A stretch of 50,732 bases of DNA from Gammaproteobacteria bacterium Ga0077536 (lineage in GTDB: Bacteria; Pseudomonadota; Gammaproteobacteria; Ga0077536), in the NCBI GenBank assembly GCA_001464935.1, contig LNEL01000024.1, forward strand, positions 1-50,732. Direction: 5' to 3'. The position numbers and the translations under genes were made by a program. Positions 16,204 through 24,990 of this stretch are shown in pieces. The notes beneath the pieces are model-generated. The model did no database searches and had not been told where the DNA came from. It was given only the letters and a program-made list of their open reading frames with translations. Position 1 is the stretch's first letter, and every line of letters begins with the position of its first letter.

Positions 16204-17643
16204 TCACGCGTAGTTCGGCGGCCGACGGCTCGCCCAGGGCTGGGCCTGTTCGAGCTGGCCGGCGAGGCTGTAGAGGGTTTCCTCGTCCGCCAGCCTGCCG
16301 ACGAACTGCATCGCGAGCGGCAGGCCGGCTTTCGACTGCCACAGCGGCAGCATGATCGCCGGCTGGCCGGTGGTGTTGAACAGCGGCGTGAAGACCGAAT
16401 AGTCCTGGATGATGTGCTTCCACCAGCCGAGCATGTCGAGGTTCTTCGCGTTCTGATCGAGCTCGCCCAGTTTGGCGACATCGCGCGCGAGTCCCGGGGT
16501 CAGCAGCACATCGTAGTCGCGCATCACGGCGCCGACCTGGCGCGAAATCGCGTTCTGCCACGCCATCGCCTCTTCGAGCTGCATCGCCTTGAGACCCTGC
16601 GCGTAGCGGTAGACTTCGAGCGTCACGGCCTCGACGGTTTTCGGCCCGATCTTGCGGCCGGTGATCCCGGCGAACTGCTCCATGAAGTAACCGAGCGTGA
16701 CCGCCCACAGCCGGATCGTCGACTCGTTGAAAAGGTCGGCGTCGTAATTGATGCGCACCGGCTCGCAGACGTGTCCGAGGTCCTCCAGCAGTTTCACGGT
16801 GTCGGCCAGACGGTCCTTGATCTCGCGCGTGATTGCGCGCCCGCCCGGCAGGCGATCGACGACGCCGATGCGCAACCGCCCCGGGGGCGTTATCGCGGCG
16901 GTCAGGAAGCCGCGGCGCGGCGGCGGCGCGTCGTAGAAATAGCCGTCATCGGGGCCGGCGAGCGCATCGAGCAGCGCCGCGGAGTCGCGCACCGAGCGGG
17001 TTTCGGCGAACTCGATGGCCATGCCCCACAGGAAGATGCCGGCATCGGGCCCGGTCGGTGTGCGGCCGCGCGAAGGCTTCATGCCGACGACGCCGTTGCA
17101 GGCGGCCGGAATGCGGATCGAGCCGCCGCCGTCGTTCGCGTGCGCAATCGGCACCATGCCGCTGCCGACCGCCGCGCCCGCGCCACCGGACGAACCGCCG
17201 ACCGAATGGCCGAGGTGCCAGGGATTGCAGGTCGAGCCGTAGACCAGCGCTTCGCTGTTCGCATTGAAGGCCATTTCCGGCGTGGTCGTCGTGCCGATCG
17301 TCACCAGCCCGCTCGCGCGGCAGCGGCGCATCAGTTCGGTGTCGTTGGCAAAGCGCACGCCCTGCGCGAGCCGCGAGCCGGCCGACGTGACCATGCCCTT
17401 GTAGTGCATGCCGAATTCCTTGACGAGGAAGGGCACGCCGCGGAACGGGCCGTACGGAAGGCCGGCCTTGATTTCGCGCATCGCGCTGTCGCGCGTGCGC
17501 TGCACGACGCAATTGACCTTCGGGTTCAGGCGTTCGATGGCATCCAGGGCGCTGTCGACGAGATCGGCGGGCGACACTTCGCCCCGGCGTACGAGTTCGG
17601 CGAGCCCCAGTCCGTCGAATTGGCTGTATTCGGCAAAAATCAT
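16204..17643 (-). CDS. Amidase signature family hydrolase
   Basis: From MIFAEYSQFDGLGL (GGAG upstream) the product is 479 residues. It has the Ser-cisSer-Lys catalytic set: Lys75 in PFLVKEFG, Ser151 in GGSSGGAG and Ser175 in DGGGSIRIPA, with the 24-residue spacing between the two serines that is normal for the family. It should hydrolyse a C-N amide bond. The ANDGGGSIRIPAACNG core recalls the 6-aminohexanoate-cyclic-dimer hydrolase (NylA) branch rather than GatA, but substrate prediction is weak in this family. It diverges from the tartrate dehydrogenase gene. A frame extension of 12 residues upstream has no ribosome site. Confidence 0.92.
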   Translation of the reverse strand: MIFAEYSQFDGLGLAELVRRGEVSPADLVDSALDAIERLNPKVNCVVQRTRDSAMREIKAGLPYGPFRGVPFLVKEFGMHYKGMVTSAGSRLAQGVRFANDTELMRRCRASGLVTIGTTTTPEMAFNANSEALVYGSTCNPWHLGHSVGGSSGGAGAAVGSGMVPIAHANDGGGSIRIPAACNGVVGMKPSRGRTPTGPDAGIFLWGMAIEFAETRSVRDSAALLDALAGPDDGYFYDAPPPRRGFLTAAITPPGRLRIGVVDRLPGGRAITREIKDRLADTVKLLEDLGHVCEPVRINYDADLFNESTIRLWAVTLGYFMEQFAGITGRKIGPKTVEAVTLEVYRYAQGLKAMQLEEAMAWQNAISRQVGAVMRDYDVLLTPGLARDVAKLGELDQNAKNLDMLGWWKHIIQDYSVFTPLFNTTGQPAIMLPLWQSKAGLPLAMQFVGRLADEETLYSLAGQLEQAQPWASRRPPNYA

Positions 17644-17784
17644 GCGTGCTACTCCGCTGCGAGCAGGTGAAACGGCCACCGTCGAAGCCGGTGGATCTGC
17701 GCCCGATTATAAGGACGCACTCGACTGCGGCAATCGAATCCGTCGGCGGACGACGATGCGGCGGCGCGTCGCACGCGCGTCTTT

Positions 17785-17814
17785 TTGGCCTCGGTGCGTC
17801 AGGCATCGTATGCT
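17785..17814 (+). promoter_or_regulatory. Candidate sigma-70 promoter immediately upstream of ttuC
   Basis: TTGGCC at 17785-17790 and TATGCT at 17809-17814 are separated by 18 bp. Transcription would begin about 7 nt past the -10 box, at or next to the ATG at 17822, and no Shine-Dalgarno sequence precedes that ATG. The transcript could be leaderless. Confidence 0.4.
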
Positions 17815-17821
17815 CCCGGCC

Positions 17822-18901
17822 ATGAAAGCTCCGCAACGTATTGCCGTCATCCCCGGCGACGGCATCGGCCGTGAAGTGGTGCCGGAAGGGCTGCGCGTGC
17901 TCGAAGCCGCGGCGCGCCGTCACGCCTTGGCGCTGCAGTTCGATCACTTCGACTTCGCCAGCTGCGATTACTACCTGCGGCACGGCCGCATGCTGCCCGA
18001 GGACTGGCAGGCGCGCCTCGCGGGCTACGACGCGATCTTCTTCGGTGCCGTCGGCTGGCCGGCCAGCGTGCCCGATCACGTGTCGGTGTGGGGCTCGATC
18101 CTGACGTTTCGCCGCGAGTTCGATCAGTACGTGAATCTTCGGCCCGTGCTGCTGATGCCGGGGATCGAATCACCGCTGAAGGGCAGGCTGCCGGGCGAGA
18201 TCGATTTCTACGTCGTGCGCGAGAACACCGAGGGCGAATACAGCAACATGGGCGGGCGCATGTTCGCCGGCACGCCGCGCGAACTGGTGATCCAGGAAAC
18301 CGTGCTGACGCGCACGGGCGTCGACCGCGTGCTGCGCTATGCGTTCGAACTCGCCGCGCGCCGGCCACGGCGCAAGCTGACCTCCGCAACGAAGTCCAAC
18401 GGACTGTCGATCACCATGCCGTTCTGGGACGAGCGCGTGGCGGCGCTGGCCCGCGAATACCCGACGGTCGCCGTCGACCAGTTCCACATCGACATCCTGA
18501 CCGCGCATTTCGTGCTGCACCCGGACTGGTTCGATGTCGTCGTCGCGAGCAATCTCTTCGGCGACATCCTGTCCGACCTGGGCCCGGCGTGCACGGGCAC
18601 GATCGGCATCGCGCCGTCGGCCAATCTCAATCCGGAACGCCTGCATCCGAGCCTGTTCGAGCCCGTCCACGGCTCGGCCCCCGACATCGCGGGCAGGGGC
18701 ATCGCGAACCCCGTTGGCCAGATCTGGTCGGGCGCGCTGATGCTGGACTTTCTCGGCCATCCGGCGGCCCATGACAGCGTGCTCGCCGCGATCAAGACCG
18801 TGCTGGGTGCCGGCCCGGCCGCGGCCCCGCTGACCCCCGACCTCGGCGGGCGCGGCACCACCACGGCCCTCGGCACCGCGATCGCCGAGGCCCTTCGATG
18901 A
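17822..18901 (+). CDS. ttuC: Tartrate dehydrogenase/decarboxylase-type beta-decarboxylating dehydrogenase
   Basis: The 359-residue product starts MKAPQRIAVIPGDGIG. It shows the isocitrate/isopropylmalate dehydrogenase fold motifs: VVRENTEGEYSN (Tyr140), KSNGLS (Lys191), metal-binding Asp224, Asp248 and Asp252 in FHIDIL and NLFGDILSDLG, and the NAD-binding LFEPVHGSAPDIAG. The segment FFGAVGWPASVPDHVSVW is characteristic of the tartrate dehydrogenase subgroup, which oxidises tartrate or D-malate with NAD+ and Mn2+ or K+. D-malate dehydrogenase is the main alternative. The stop overlaps the next gene's ATG (ATGA), so slyX is probably coupled. Confidence 0.92.
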   Translation: MKAPQRIAVIPGDGIGREVVPEGLRVLEAAARRHALALQFDHFDFASCDYYLRHGRMLPEDWQARLAGYDAIFFGAVGWPASVPDHVSVWGSILTFRREFDQYVNLRPVLLMPGIESPLKGRLPGEIDFYVVRENTEGEYSNMGGRMFAGTPRELVIQETVLTRTGVDRVLRYAFELAARRPRRKLTSATKSNGLSITMPFWDERVAALAREYPTVAVDQFHIDILTAHFVLHPDWFDVVVASNLFGDILSDLGPACTGTIGIAPSANLNPERLHPSLFEPVHGSAPDIAGRGIANPVGQIWSGALMLDFLGHPAAHDSVLAAIKTVLGAGPAAAPLTPDLGGRGTTTALGTAIAEALR

Positions 18902-19122
18902 CCTGGGACAGTGCGATGAACGACGAGGCGATGGAGCGGATTGAACTGAAAATCGCGTTTCTCGAGAGTGCCGTGCAGGACCTCAGCGATACCGTGTACC
19001 GCCAGCAGCGCGAGATCGAGGCGCTCCAGAGCCAGCTCGCCGTGTCGCAGCGCCTGCTCGAGGCCCTGAAGTCCGACCTCCCACCCCAGACCGCCGAAGA
19101 CGAGCGACCGCCACACTACTGA
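18898..19122 (+). CDS. slyX: SlyX family protein
   Basis: This 74-residue protein is almost all heptad-patterned coiled coil (IELKIAFLESAVQDLSDTVY, QREIEALQSQLA) followed by a polar tail ending in PPHY, the classic SlyX composition and ending. Its function is not established. The ATG overlaps the ttuC stop by 4 bp. A second in-frame ATG at 18916 is possible. Confidence 0.9.
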   Translation: MTWDSAMNDEAMERIELKIAFLESAVQDLSDTVYRQQREIEALQSQLAVSQRLLEALKSDLPPQTAEDERPPHY

Positions 19123-19303
19123 GCTGCCGTCCCGCCGGCCCGCCATCGGCCGTCCGTCCGCCTTCAGCGCGGGCACCCGCCGCCGCTACACAGGGTGTGT
19201 TTCCACATTTCGCACCGGGCTGCGCGCCGGGCGTGCCGCTGCCTGCCCGTCGAGGCCGCTGCACTCCCTCGCGCCGGCGCCCGCTGTTCAGGATCAGGGC
19301 TGC

Positions 19304-20602
19304 ATGGACATCGAGATCGACGTCAACAACGTGAAACTGGGCATGTTCGTCGCCCGTCTCGACCGGCCGTGGATCGGGACTCCGTTCCGCTTCCAGGGCT
19401 TCTGGGTTCGCAACATGGAGGCCATCGACAACCTGAAGATGTACTGCTCGACGGTCTGGGTGCGCACCGACAAGAAAGGCCAGCCCACCGACGTCGAGGA
19501 AACCGGCGACGTCGACTGGCGAGACCGGGTCGTGCGCTCCGATCGCGAGGCACGGCTCGTCGACTACCTGCCGCACAAGCCCGTCCAGCATCTGGACACG
19601 GTGGTCGTCGAAGAAGAGCTCGACGCCGCGCACCTCGCGCGCCGCCGGCTGTGTGATGCGCTCGACGAGGTCGTCGACGACATCAAGCGCGACCGCAAGA
19701 TCGCCGTGGCAGGGCTGCGGGAAGCGGTCGGCGGGCTCGCCGACAGCGTGATGCGCAATCCCGATGCCTGCATGTGGCTGCGGCTGGTCAAGAACCGCGA
19801 CAGCTACACCTATTACCATCTGCTCGACACCAGCGCGCTTTCGATTGCGTTCGCACGCCACCTCGGCTTCTCGCCCGCCGAACTGTCCGACATCGGGCTC
19901 GGCGCGATGCTGATCGACATCGGCAAGCTGAAGTTGCCGGCCGATTTGCTGGCGAAGAGCGACAGTCTCACGCCCGCCGAGCACCAGCTGGTCCGCAAGC
20001 ACGTCGAGTACGGCGTCGAACTGGTGCAGGAAGCGCCGGGGATCAACAAACGCATTCTCGAGATCGTTGCCAACCATCACGAGCGCTATGACGGCAAGGG
20101 ATATCCGGGAGGACTCGCCTTCCGCAAGATTCCGCCGTTTGCGCGCATGGTCGCGATCGCGGATTTCTTCGACGCCGTGACGAGCGACAAATCGTACGCG
20201 GCGGGCATCTCGCCGCACGACGCCATGCGCAAGCTCTACGACGAAGGCGACAAGGCCTTCCAGCGGGAACTCGTCGAGCAGTTCATCCAGTGCATTGGCA
20301 TTTACCCGACCGGTTCGCTCGTCGAACTCTCGACGGGCGAGGTGGGGGTCATCGTCGGCCAGAATCGCGTGCGGCGCCTGAAGCCGCGCCTGATGCTGAT
20401 ACTCGATGCCGACAAGCGGCCGCTCGATCCGTTCGTCGACGTCGACCTGATGGAACAGCCCGGGGCGACCGACGGTCGCGGCGTCGTGTCAATCCGGCGC
20501 AGCGTCGAGCCCGAACAGTTCGGCATCGACCCGCGACAGTTCTACATCACGGCGGAACGCATCACGCCGGACATCCTGCGCAATATCGCACAGCTGATGT
20601 GA
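19304..20602 (+). CDS. DUF3391 + HD-GYP domain protein with an altered HD dyad
   Basis: The 432-residue protein has an N-terminal DUF3391 domain (about 1-130) followed by an HD-GYP domain (about 160-300). HD-GYP proteins are metal-dependent phosphodiesterases that break down cyclic di-GMP. The GYP part is intact (HHERYDGKGYPGG, residues 258-270), as are His172 and His233. However, the dyad normally written HDIGK reads IDIGK at 204-208, so the metal-binding His is replaced by Ile. Catalysis may be lost or altered, leaving a binding or sensory role. The stop overlaps the GTG start of the next gene, a GGDEF-EAL protein, so the two are probably translationally coupled. Confidence 0.93.
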   Translation: MDIEIDVNNVKLGMFVARLDRPWIGTPFRFQGFWVRNMEAIDNLKMYCSTVWVRTDKKGQPTDVEETGDVDWRDRVVRSDREARLVDYLPHKPVQHLDTVVVEEELDAAHLARRRLCDALDEVVDDIKRDRKIAVAGLREAVGGLADSVMRNPDACMWLRLVKNRDSYTYYHLLDTSALSIAFARHLGFSPAELSDIGLGAMLIDIGKLKLPADLLAKSDSLTPAEHQLVRKHVEYGVELVQEAPGINKRILEIVANHHERYDGKGYPGGLAFRKIPPFARMVAIADFFDAVTSDKSYAAGISPHDAMRKLYDEGDKAFQRELVEQFIQCIGIYPTGSLVELSTGEVGVIVGQNRVRRLKPRLMLILDADKRPLDPFVDVDLMEQPGATDGRGVVSIRRSVEPEQFGIDPRQFYITAERITPDILRNIAQLM

Positions 20603-21903
20603 GCGAAAACTTCGCCGGACTGCCGGGCTATCGACGCTTCCTCGCAGCGCTGGATTCCGCGCTGCGTCGCTGCGGTCCGCGCAAGCGCGTGGGCGTGGTG
20701 CTCGTGCGCGCGCGTCATGTGCAGGAAATCAAGGCAAGCCATGGCTACGAATGCGCCGAAGCGCTGGTACGCACCCTCGCCGGACGCATCGTCAGGGTGC
20801 TGCGCGACAACGATGAAATCGAACGCATCGAAGACAGCTGCATCGCGCTGATCCTGCCCGATCTGTCCGCGACGGCGCAGGCCGAGCTGGCGGCCAACGG
20901 CATTCTTGCCGCCTGTCAGCAGCCCTACGAGGCGGGCGGCGACAGACTGTCGCCGAAGGTCAGTGTGGGCGTGGCGATCTATCCGACCGACGCCAGCACC
21001 TCCGGCGATCTCGTGCGCTGCGCCGACATCGCCGCCGCCGAAGCAACCGACACGCCTGCCGGCTACGCGATATTCAACCAGGCGATGGATCAGACCCGTC
21101 AGTCGCAGCGCAGTTACCAGCTCGAACGTGAACTCGAAGGCGCAATCGGGCGCGGCGAACTGCATGTCTGCTTTCAGCCGAAAGTGGCACTGCGTGACGG
21201 CGCGCTCGTCGGGGCTGAAGCCCTGCTGCGCTGGACGCGGGCCGACGGCAAGGCGGTCCCGCCCGATGTCTTCATTCCGATTGCCGAGCAGAGCAACCTG
21301 ATCGTGCCGCTGACGGTCTGGACCTTGAACACGGCGATGCGCGCCTGCAGCGATCTGCTCGAAAGTGATCCGGGATTCTCGATCGCGGTCAACCTGTCGC
21401 CGGTCGCGCTCAACGATCCTGACATCTTCGCGCTGATCGCGCAGGCGGCGAGCATCTGGTGCTCCACGCGTCAACAGCTGGTGCTCGAGATCACCGAAAC
21501 GGCGCTGTTCCGCGATCCGGTCACGGCGTTGCGCACGCTCGAAGAGTTTCACGGCGAGGGCATCAGGCTCTCGATCGACGATTTCGGCACGGGCTATTCA
21601 TCGCTCGCGCAGCTGGCACGCGTGCGACTGAACGAACTGAAGATAGACCGTTCGTTCGTCAACGGCGTGACGCGCATCGAACGCAACATGCAGATCGTGC
21701 GCAGCGTGATCGACCTGGCCCACAACTTCGGCCTGACGGTCGTCGCCGAGGGTATCGAGGACGATGAAACCTACGCCTGTCTCGCGGCGCTCGGCTGCGA
21801 TCACGGTCAGGGCTATTACATCGCCCGGCCGATGGTGACCGATATCTTTCTCGAGTGGGCGCAGACCGGGCGCGTGACGCGACCGGCGCTGGACCTCGCC
21901 TGA
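20599..21903 (+). CDS. Degenerate GGDEF + EAL domain c-di-GMP phosphodiesterase
   Basis: A GTG overlapping the previous stop (GTGA) gives a 434-residue product. Residues 1-170 form a GGDEF-like domain whose active-site loop reads IEDSCI (77-82) instead of GGDEF, so cyclase activity is not expected. The EAL domain (about 175-425) is intact, with EALLRW from residue 207, ITET, DDFGTGYSS, KIDRSF and VAEGIED. It should linearise c-di-GMP to pGpG. The degenerate GGDEF half may act as a GTP-sensing module, as in some dual-domain proteins; this is inference. Pairing with an HD-GYP gene suggests joint control of one c-di-GMP output. Confidence 0.93.
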   Translation: MSENFAGLPGYRRFLAALDSALRRCGPRKRVGVVLVRARHVQEIKASHGYECAEALVRTLAGRIVRVLRDNDEIERIEDSCIALILPDLSATAQAELAANGILAACQQPYEAGGDRLSPKVSVGVAIYPTDASTSGDLVRCADIAAAEATDTPAGYAIFNQAMDQTRQSQRSYQLERELEGAIGRGELHVCFQPKVALRDGALVGAEALLRWTRADGKAVPPDVFIPIAEQSNLIVPLTVWTLNTAMRACSDLLESDPGFSIAVNLSPVALNDPDIFALIAQAASIWCSTRQQLVLEITETALFRDPVTALRTLEEFHGEGIRLSIDDFGTGYSSLAQLARVRLNELKIDRSFVNGVTRIERNMQIVRSVIDLAHNFGLTVVAEGIEDDETYACLAALGCDHGQGYYIARPMVTDIFLEWAQTGRVTRPALDLA

Positions 21904-22052
21904 CGCAGGCCGCCTGCGGGCCTGACGCGGTATCGGTGGCCACGCCGGAACCCTTGACCGTGGCTCCGATCCGGATCGGCACCAAGGCGGGCCGCTTCCG
22001 GTCTTCGCGGCGCGCCGTTACATTAGGGTTTCCGTCCGACAGGTAAGCCCAC

Positions 22053-22898
22053 ATGAAACTCGGTGTCGTCATCTTTCCGACCGATCAGTCCATCCAGCCC
22101 GTCGAACTGGCGCAGGAAGTCGAAGCCCGTGGCTTCGAGTCGCTGTGGTTTCCCGAACACAGCCATATCCCGGTCAGCCGCGAAACGCCGTGGGGCGGGC
22201 GCAAGAACGCGCCACCGCTGCCCGACATCTACTGGCGCTCTCACGATCAGTTCGTCGCGCTCGCCGCTGCCGCTGCGGTGACGAAGCGCCTGCGTCTGTG
22301 CACCGGCATCACGCTCGTCGCCCAGCGCGATCCGATCTGGCTCGCGAAGGAAGTCGCGAGTCTCGACATGATCTCCGGTGGCCGATTCGAGCTTGGCATC
22401 GGCTATGGCTGGAACGTCGAGGAGATGCGCAATCACAAGCTCGAATACAGGAAGCGCCGCGAGATCCTGCGCGAGCACATCCTGTTGATGAAGGAACTGT
22501 GGACGAAGGAAGAGGCGAGTTTCCACGGCGAACACATCCAGTTCGAGAAGAGCTGGGCCTGGCCCAAGCCGGTGCAGACACCACACCCACCGATCGTGCT
22601 CGGTGGCGCCATCGGGCCTGGCACCGCGAAGCATGTCGCCGAATTCTGCGACGGCTGGATGCCGATCACCGGGCGTTACAGCATCGAGGAAGGGCTCGCG
22701 ATGATAGCGACGGCCTGTCGCGACATCGGACGCGATCCGGCCAGCGTGCAGCTCGGCATGTTCTATCTCGGCAACGTCACCGCCGAGGAGATCAAGCGCG
22801 ATCGCGATCGCGGTGCCGCGCGCTGCATCCTGCCGCTGCCGTCCAAAGGCGCCGACGTGGTGCTGAAGACGCTGGACGAGTACGCGAAACTGCTGTGA
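22053..22898 (+). CDS. LLM-class oxidoreductase, close paralog of the 33456 gene
   Basis: The 281-residue protein begins MKLGVVIFPTD, with AGGTAA upstream. It has ESLWFPEHSHIPVSRE near 29, CTGITLVAQRDPIWLAKEV near 88-106, ISGGRFELGIGYGWNVEEMR near 111 and FCDGWMPI near 189. By eye about 70% of residues match the gene at 33456-34304, so the two are recent duplicates or one was acquired. It belongs to the TIGR03619-like F420/FMN-dependent family; substrate unknown. It lies after the c-di-GMP pair and converges on the SirB1 gene. A weak TACATT at 22019 could be its -10 box. Confidence 0.92.
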   Translation: MKLGVVIFPTDQSIQPVELAQEVEARGFESLWFPEHSHIPVSRETPWGGRKNAPPLPDIYWRSHDQFVALAAAAAVTKRLRLCTGITLVAQRDPIWLAKEVASLDMISGGRFELGIGYGWNVEEMRNHKLEYRKRREILREHILLMKELWTKEEASFHGEHIQFEKSWAWPKPVQTPHPPIVLGGAIGPGTAKHVAEFCDGWMPITGRYSIEEGLAMIATACRDIGRDPASVQLGMFYLGNVTAEEIKRDRDRGAARCILPLPSKGADVVLKTLDEYAKLL

Positions 22899-22970
22899 GC
22901 GGTGCCGCCTGTGCCTGCAGTCTCCGGGCAGCGCCCGGGGATCCCGGCCGGTCACGCGAACAGCGCCGCG

Positions 22971-23747
22971 TCAATGCAGGGTGGGTCGTCCGCCGCTGAT
23001 CTGGGTCAGGCGCTCCCTGATCTGCGCTGCCAGGTGGGCTGACGGGTTCAACAACAGGGCCGTTTCGAGATCCGGGCGCCCACGATCGGGCGCGCCGACC
23101 GCCTGCCACAAATCGGCGCGCGCGATGCGCAGCTCGAGCATCCGCGGCGCCAGGGCGAGCTGATAGTCGGTCAGTTCGAGCGCGCGCTCGAAGTCTTCGC
23201 GCCCGTGCGCGATTCCGCGCAGGTTGTTCAGCATGCGCAGCACGATCTCCGGCGGTGTCGCGACTTTCAGGGCCTGCGCCGTCGACAGGCCGCTGGCGGC
23301 GACGCGCGCCCGGCATTCGGCGCTGTCGATAGGCCGCAGCGCGTAAGGATCGGCGAGCTGCCCGCCGATCGACACGAGGAAGTGGCCCGGAAAATTAATG
23401 CCGACCGTCTCGATGCCCAGCGCCTCACCGACGCCGATGATGACGACGGCAAGCGAGATCGGAATCCCGCAGCGCTTCCTCAGCACGGTGTCGAGCGCGC
23501 TGTTCTCTTCGGCGTAGTACTGCTCCGCGCCGGCGAAACCCAGGGCGTGCAGGGTGTCGAGCACGGCGTCGGCCGACGCCGCGGGCCCGATGCGCTGCGC
23601 GATCAGCGCGAGTTCGGCCCGACACCAGTCGGGATCGGTCGCCGGTTCGACGACGCGTGACACGAGCAGGGCGCCCTCCACAACGCCGCGCGGATGGCGG
23701 GCGTAGTCTTCGAACGCGAGCATCAGGGCCTTGGTGGAGTCAATCAT
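22971..23747 (-). CDS. SirB1 family transglutaminase-like/TPR protein
   Basis: The 258-residue product matches the SirB1 family. A transglutaminase-like N-terminal region has the signature YYAEENSALDTVLRKRCGIP near 78-97, PISLAVVIIGVGEALGIETVG and INFPGHFLV near 117-125. A TPR-like C-terminal half includes MLNNLRGIAHGREDFERALE. The Cys and His that would form a transglutaminase-like site are visible (RKRCGIP, FPGHFLV), but activity has not been established for the family. No partner genes are adjacent. Confidence 0.9.
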   Translation of the reverse strand: MIDSTKALMLAFEDYARHPRGVVEGALLVSRVVEPATDPDWCRAELALIAQRIGPAASADAVLDTLHALGFAGAEQYYAEENSALDTVLRKRCGIPISLAVVIIGVGEALGIETVGINFPGHFLVSIGGQLADPYALRPIDSAECRARVAASGLSTAQALKVATPPEIVLRMLNNLRGIAHGREDFERALELTDYQLALAPRMLELRIARADLWQAVGAPDRGRPDLETALLLNPSAHLAAQIRERLTQISGGRPTLH

Positions 23748-24216
23748 CGGTGCGCTGCCGTTGGTCGCTGCAGTCTAGCAGGCTGGTGAAAGGCGTCGCG
23801 AGGTCGTCGTCCGCGCGGCGCGCGCGACGATTGGAAATGATTGCCGGGGTCGGTGATCGCGGCGGGCCGGCGCCCCTCGATGGCTGGCTCGCCGTGCTCG
23901 GCCCAGGCCCTGTTCACCGGGCCGTGAGTGTCCCGGCTGCCAATCGCGGGGCCGGTAAGCCCTGCGCGCGCCCCGGCGGCACTCGTGATGCGCGGGAGCA
24001 GCCGAACGTGGTGTCCTGTCGGATCGCGGCAGGGCACCGGCGGAAAATGATAGTCTTTCGGAACGGCAGTTCCGTTCCTTTTTGTGCGCCATTTCTGCCC
24101 CTGGCGAGTCCAAACGTTCCAAGTGCGACGCGTTGTGTTGTCGGTGGTCGTGCACCTCGGCGGTTCACGCAGACCACAGCCCGCCACCCGGCCCTCGGGG
24201 CCGTGACGCGGTCGCG
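23748..24216. other. 469-bp intergenic region with a hairpin/palindrome
   Basis: No convincing coding sequence is present between the SirB1 gene and the Lrp regulator. The only clear structure is CGGAAC-GGCA-GTTCCG at 24059-24074 followed by TTCCTTTTTG, which reads as a short hairpin with a T-run on the plus strand. It could be a small-RNA or leader terminator, or an operator for the Lrp-type regulator downstream. The length suggests regulated expression or decayed sequence. Confidence 0.4.
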
Positions 24217-24771
24217 TTGGGGAGACCGAACATCGAAACGCTCGACCACTACGACATCAAGATCCTGGCCGAACTGCAGCGCGACGGCGCGCAGTCCGTC
24301 GAAGCGCTCGCCGAGCGCATCGGTCTGTCGAAGACCCCGTGCTGGCGGCGCATCAGCCGCCTGCGCGAGTGCGGGGTGATCACGGGTATCGTGACCCTGC
24401 TCGATCCGGTTGCGGTGGGGCTCGGCACCACGCTGTTCGTCCATATCAAGGTGGAAAAGCACGACGCCGATCTGTTTCGCAAGATCGACCAGGCGCTGTG
24501 CCTGATGCCCGAAGTGCTCGAAGCGCACCTGATGCTCGGCGAAGCGGACTATCTGATCCGGGTGGCCGTGCCGGACGTCGCCGCGTTCGAGCGCTTCATG
24601 ACCGACAAGCTGCATCGTCTGCCGGGCATCAAGGAAACGCGCTCGAGCCTGTCCGCGCGCCAGATCAAGCACACGACCGAGCTGCCGCTCGCCCACGGCG
24701 GCGGTGTCCGCGCGCACACGACGCGTCCGCGCCGCCGCGCACGGCCGCCGCCGCGCGCGCCCGGATCCTGA
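24217..24771 (+). CDS. Lrp/AsnC family transcriptional regulator
   Basis: The protein of about 180 residues opens with a winged helix-turn-helix (LDHYDIKILAELQRDG, SVEALAERIGLSKTPCWRR) and continues with the RAM/AsnC ligand domain (LMPEVLEAHLMLGEADYLIRV). A basic, Arg/Pro-rich tail of about 20 residues follows. Such proteins sense amino acids and control nearby or distant genes. The start is unclear: TTG at 24217 has no ribosome site, whereas GGGGAGA at 24219-24225 is well placed for an ATC codon at 24232, which would begin the protein at the usual Lrp position. No ATG is available. The target is unknown. Confidence 0.88.
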   Translation: MGRPNIETLDHYDIKILAELQRDGAQSVEALAERIGLSKTPCWRRISRLRECGVITGIVTLLDPVAVGLGTTLFVHIKVEKHDADLFRKIDQALCLMPEVLEAHLMLGEADYLIRVAVPDVAAFERFMTDKLHRLPGIKETRSSLSARQIKHTTELPLAHGGGVRAHTTRPRRRARPPPRAPGS

Positions 24772-24990
24772 GCACCCGCGCGCCACGCGCAAACCCGCCC
24801 CCGCGTCATGGATGGGGGCCTGTCCGGCGGGCCCGGGCCTGTGCCGGGGGCGGCCCGCGGGTGTGAGCGATCGTCAATTGCCGGCCCGGGGCGCTCAAGC
24901 TGTGACGTCCGTCCGGTCCCGGACCGTGCCGGCCGTCGCATTTGACGTTACGCTGGGAGTCATAAGAAGCCCCCGTTGCAGGAAGCAAGC

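Noticed and set aside
24942..24966. TTGACG with CATAAG as a promoter for the ExeA-like gene
   Set aside because: The spacer is only 13 bp, too short for a sigma-70 promoter.
24772..24990. Distant inverted CCGCCCCCG/CGGGGGCGG pair before the ExeA-like gene
   Set aside because: Nine-base GC arms with a loop of about 40 nt are expected by chance at this base composition.
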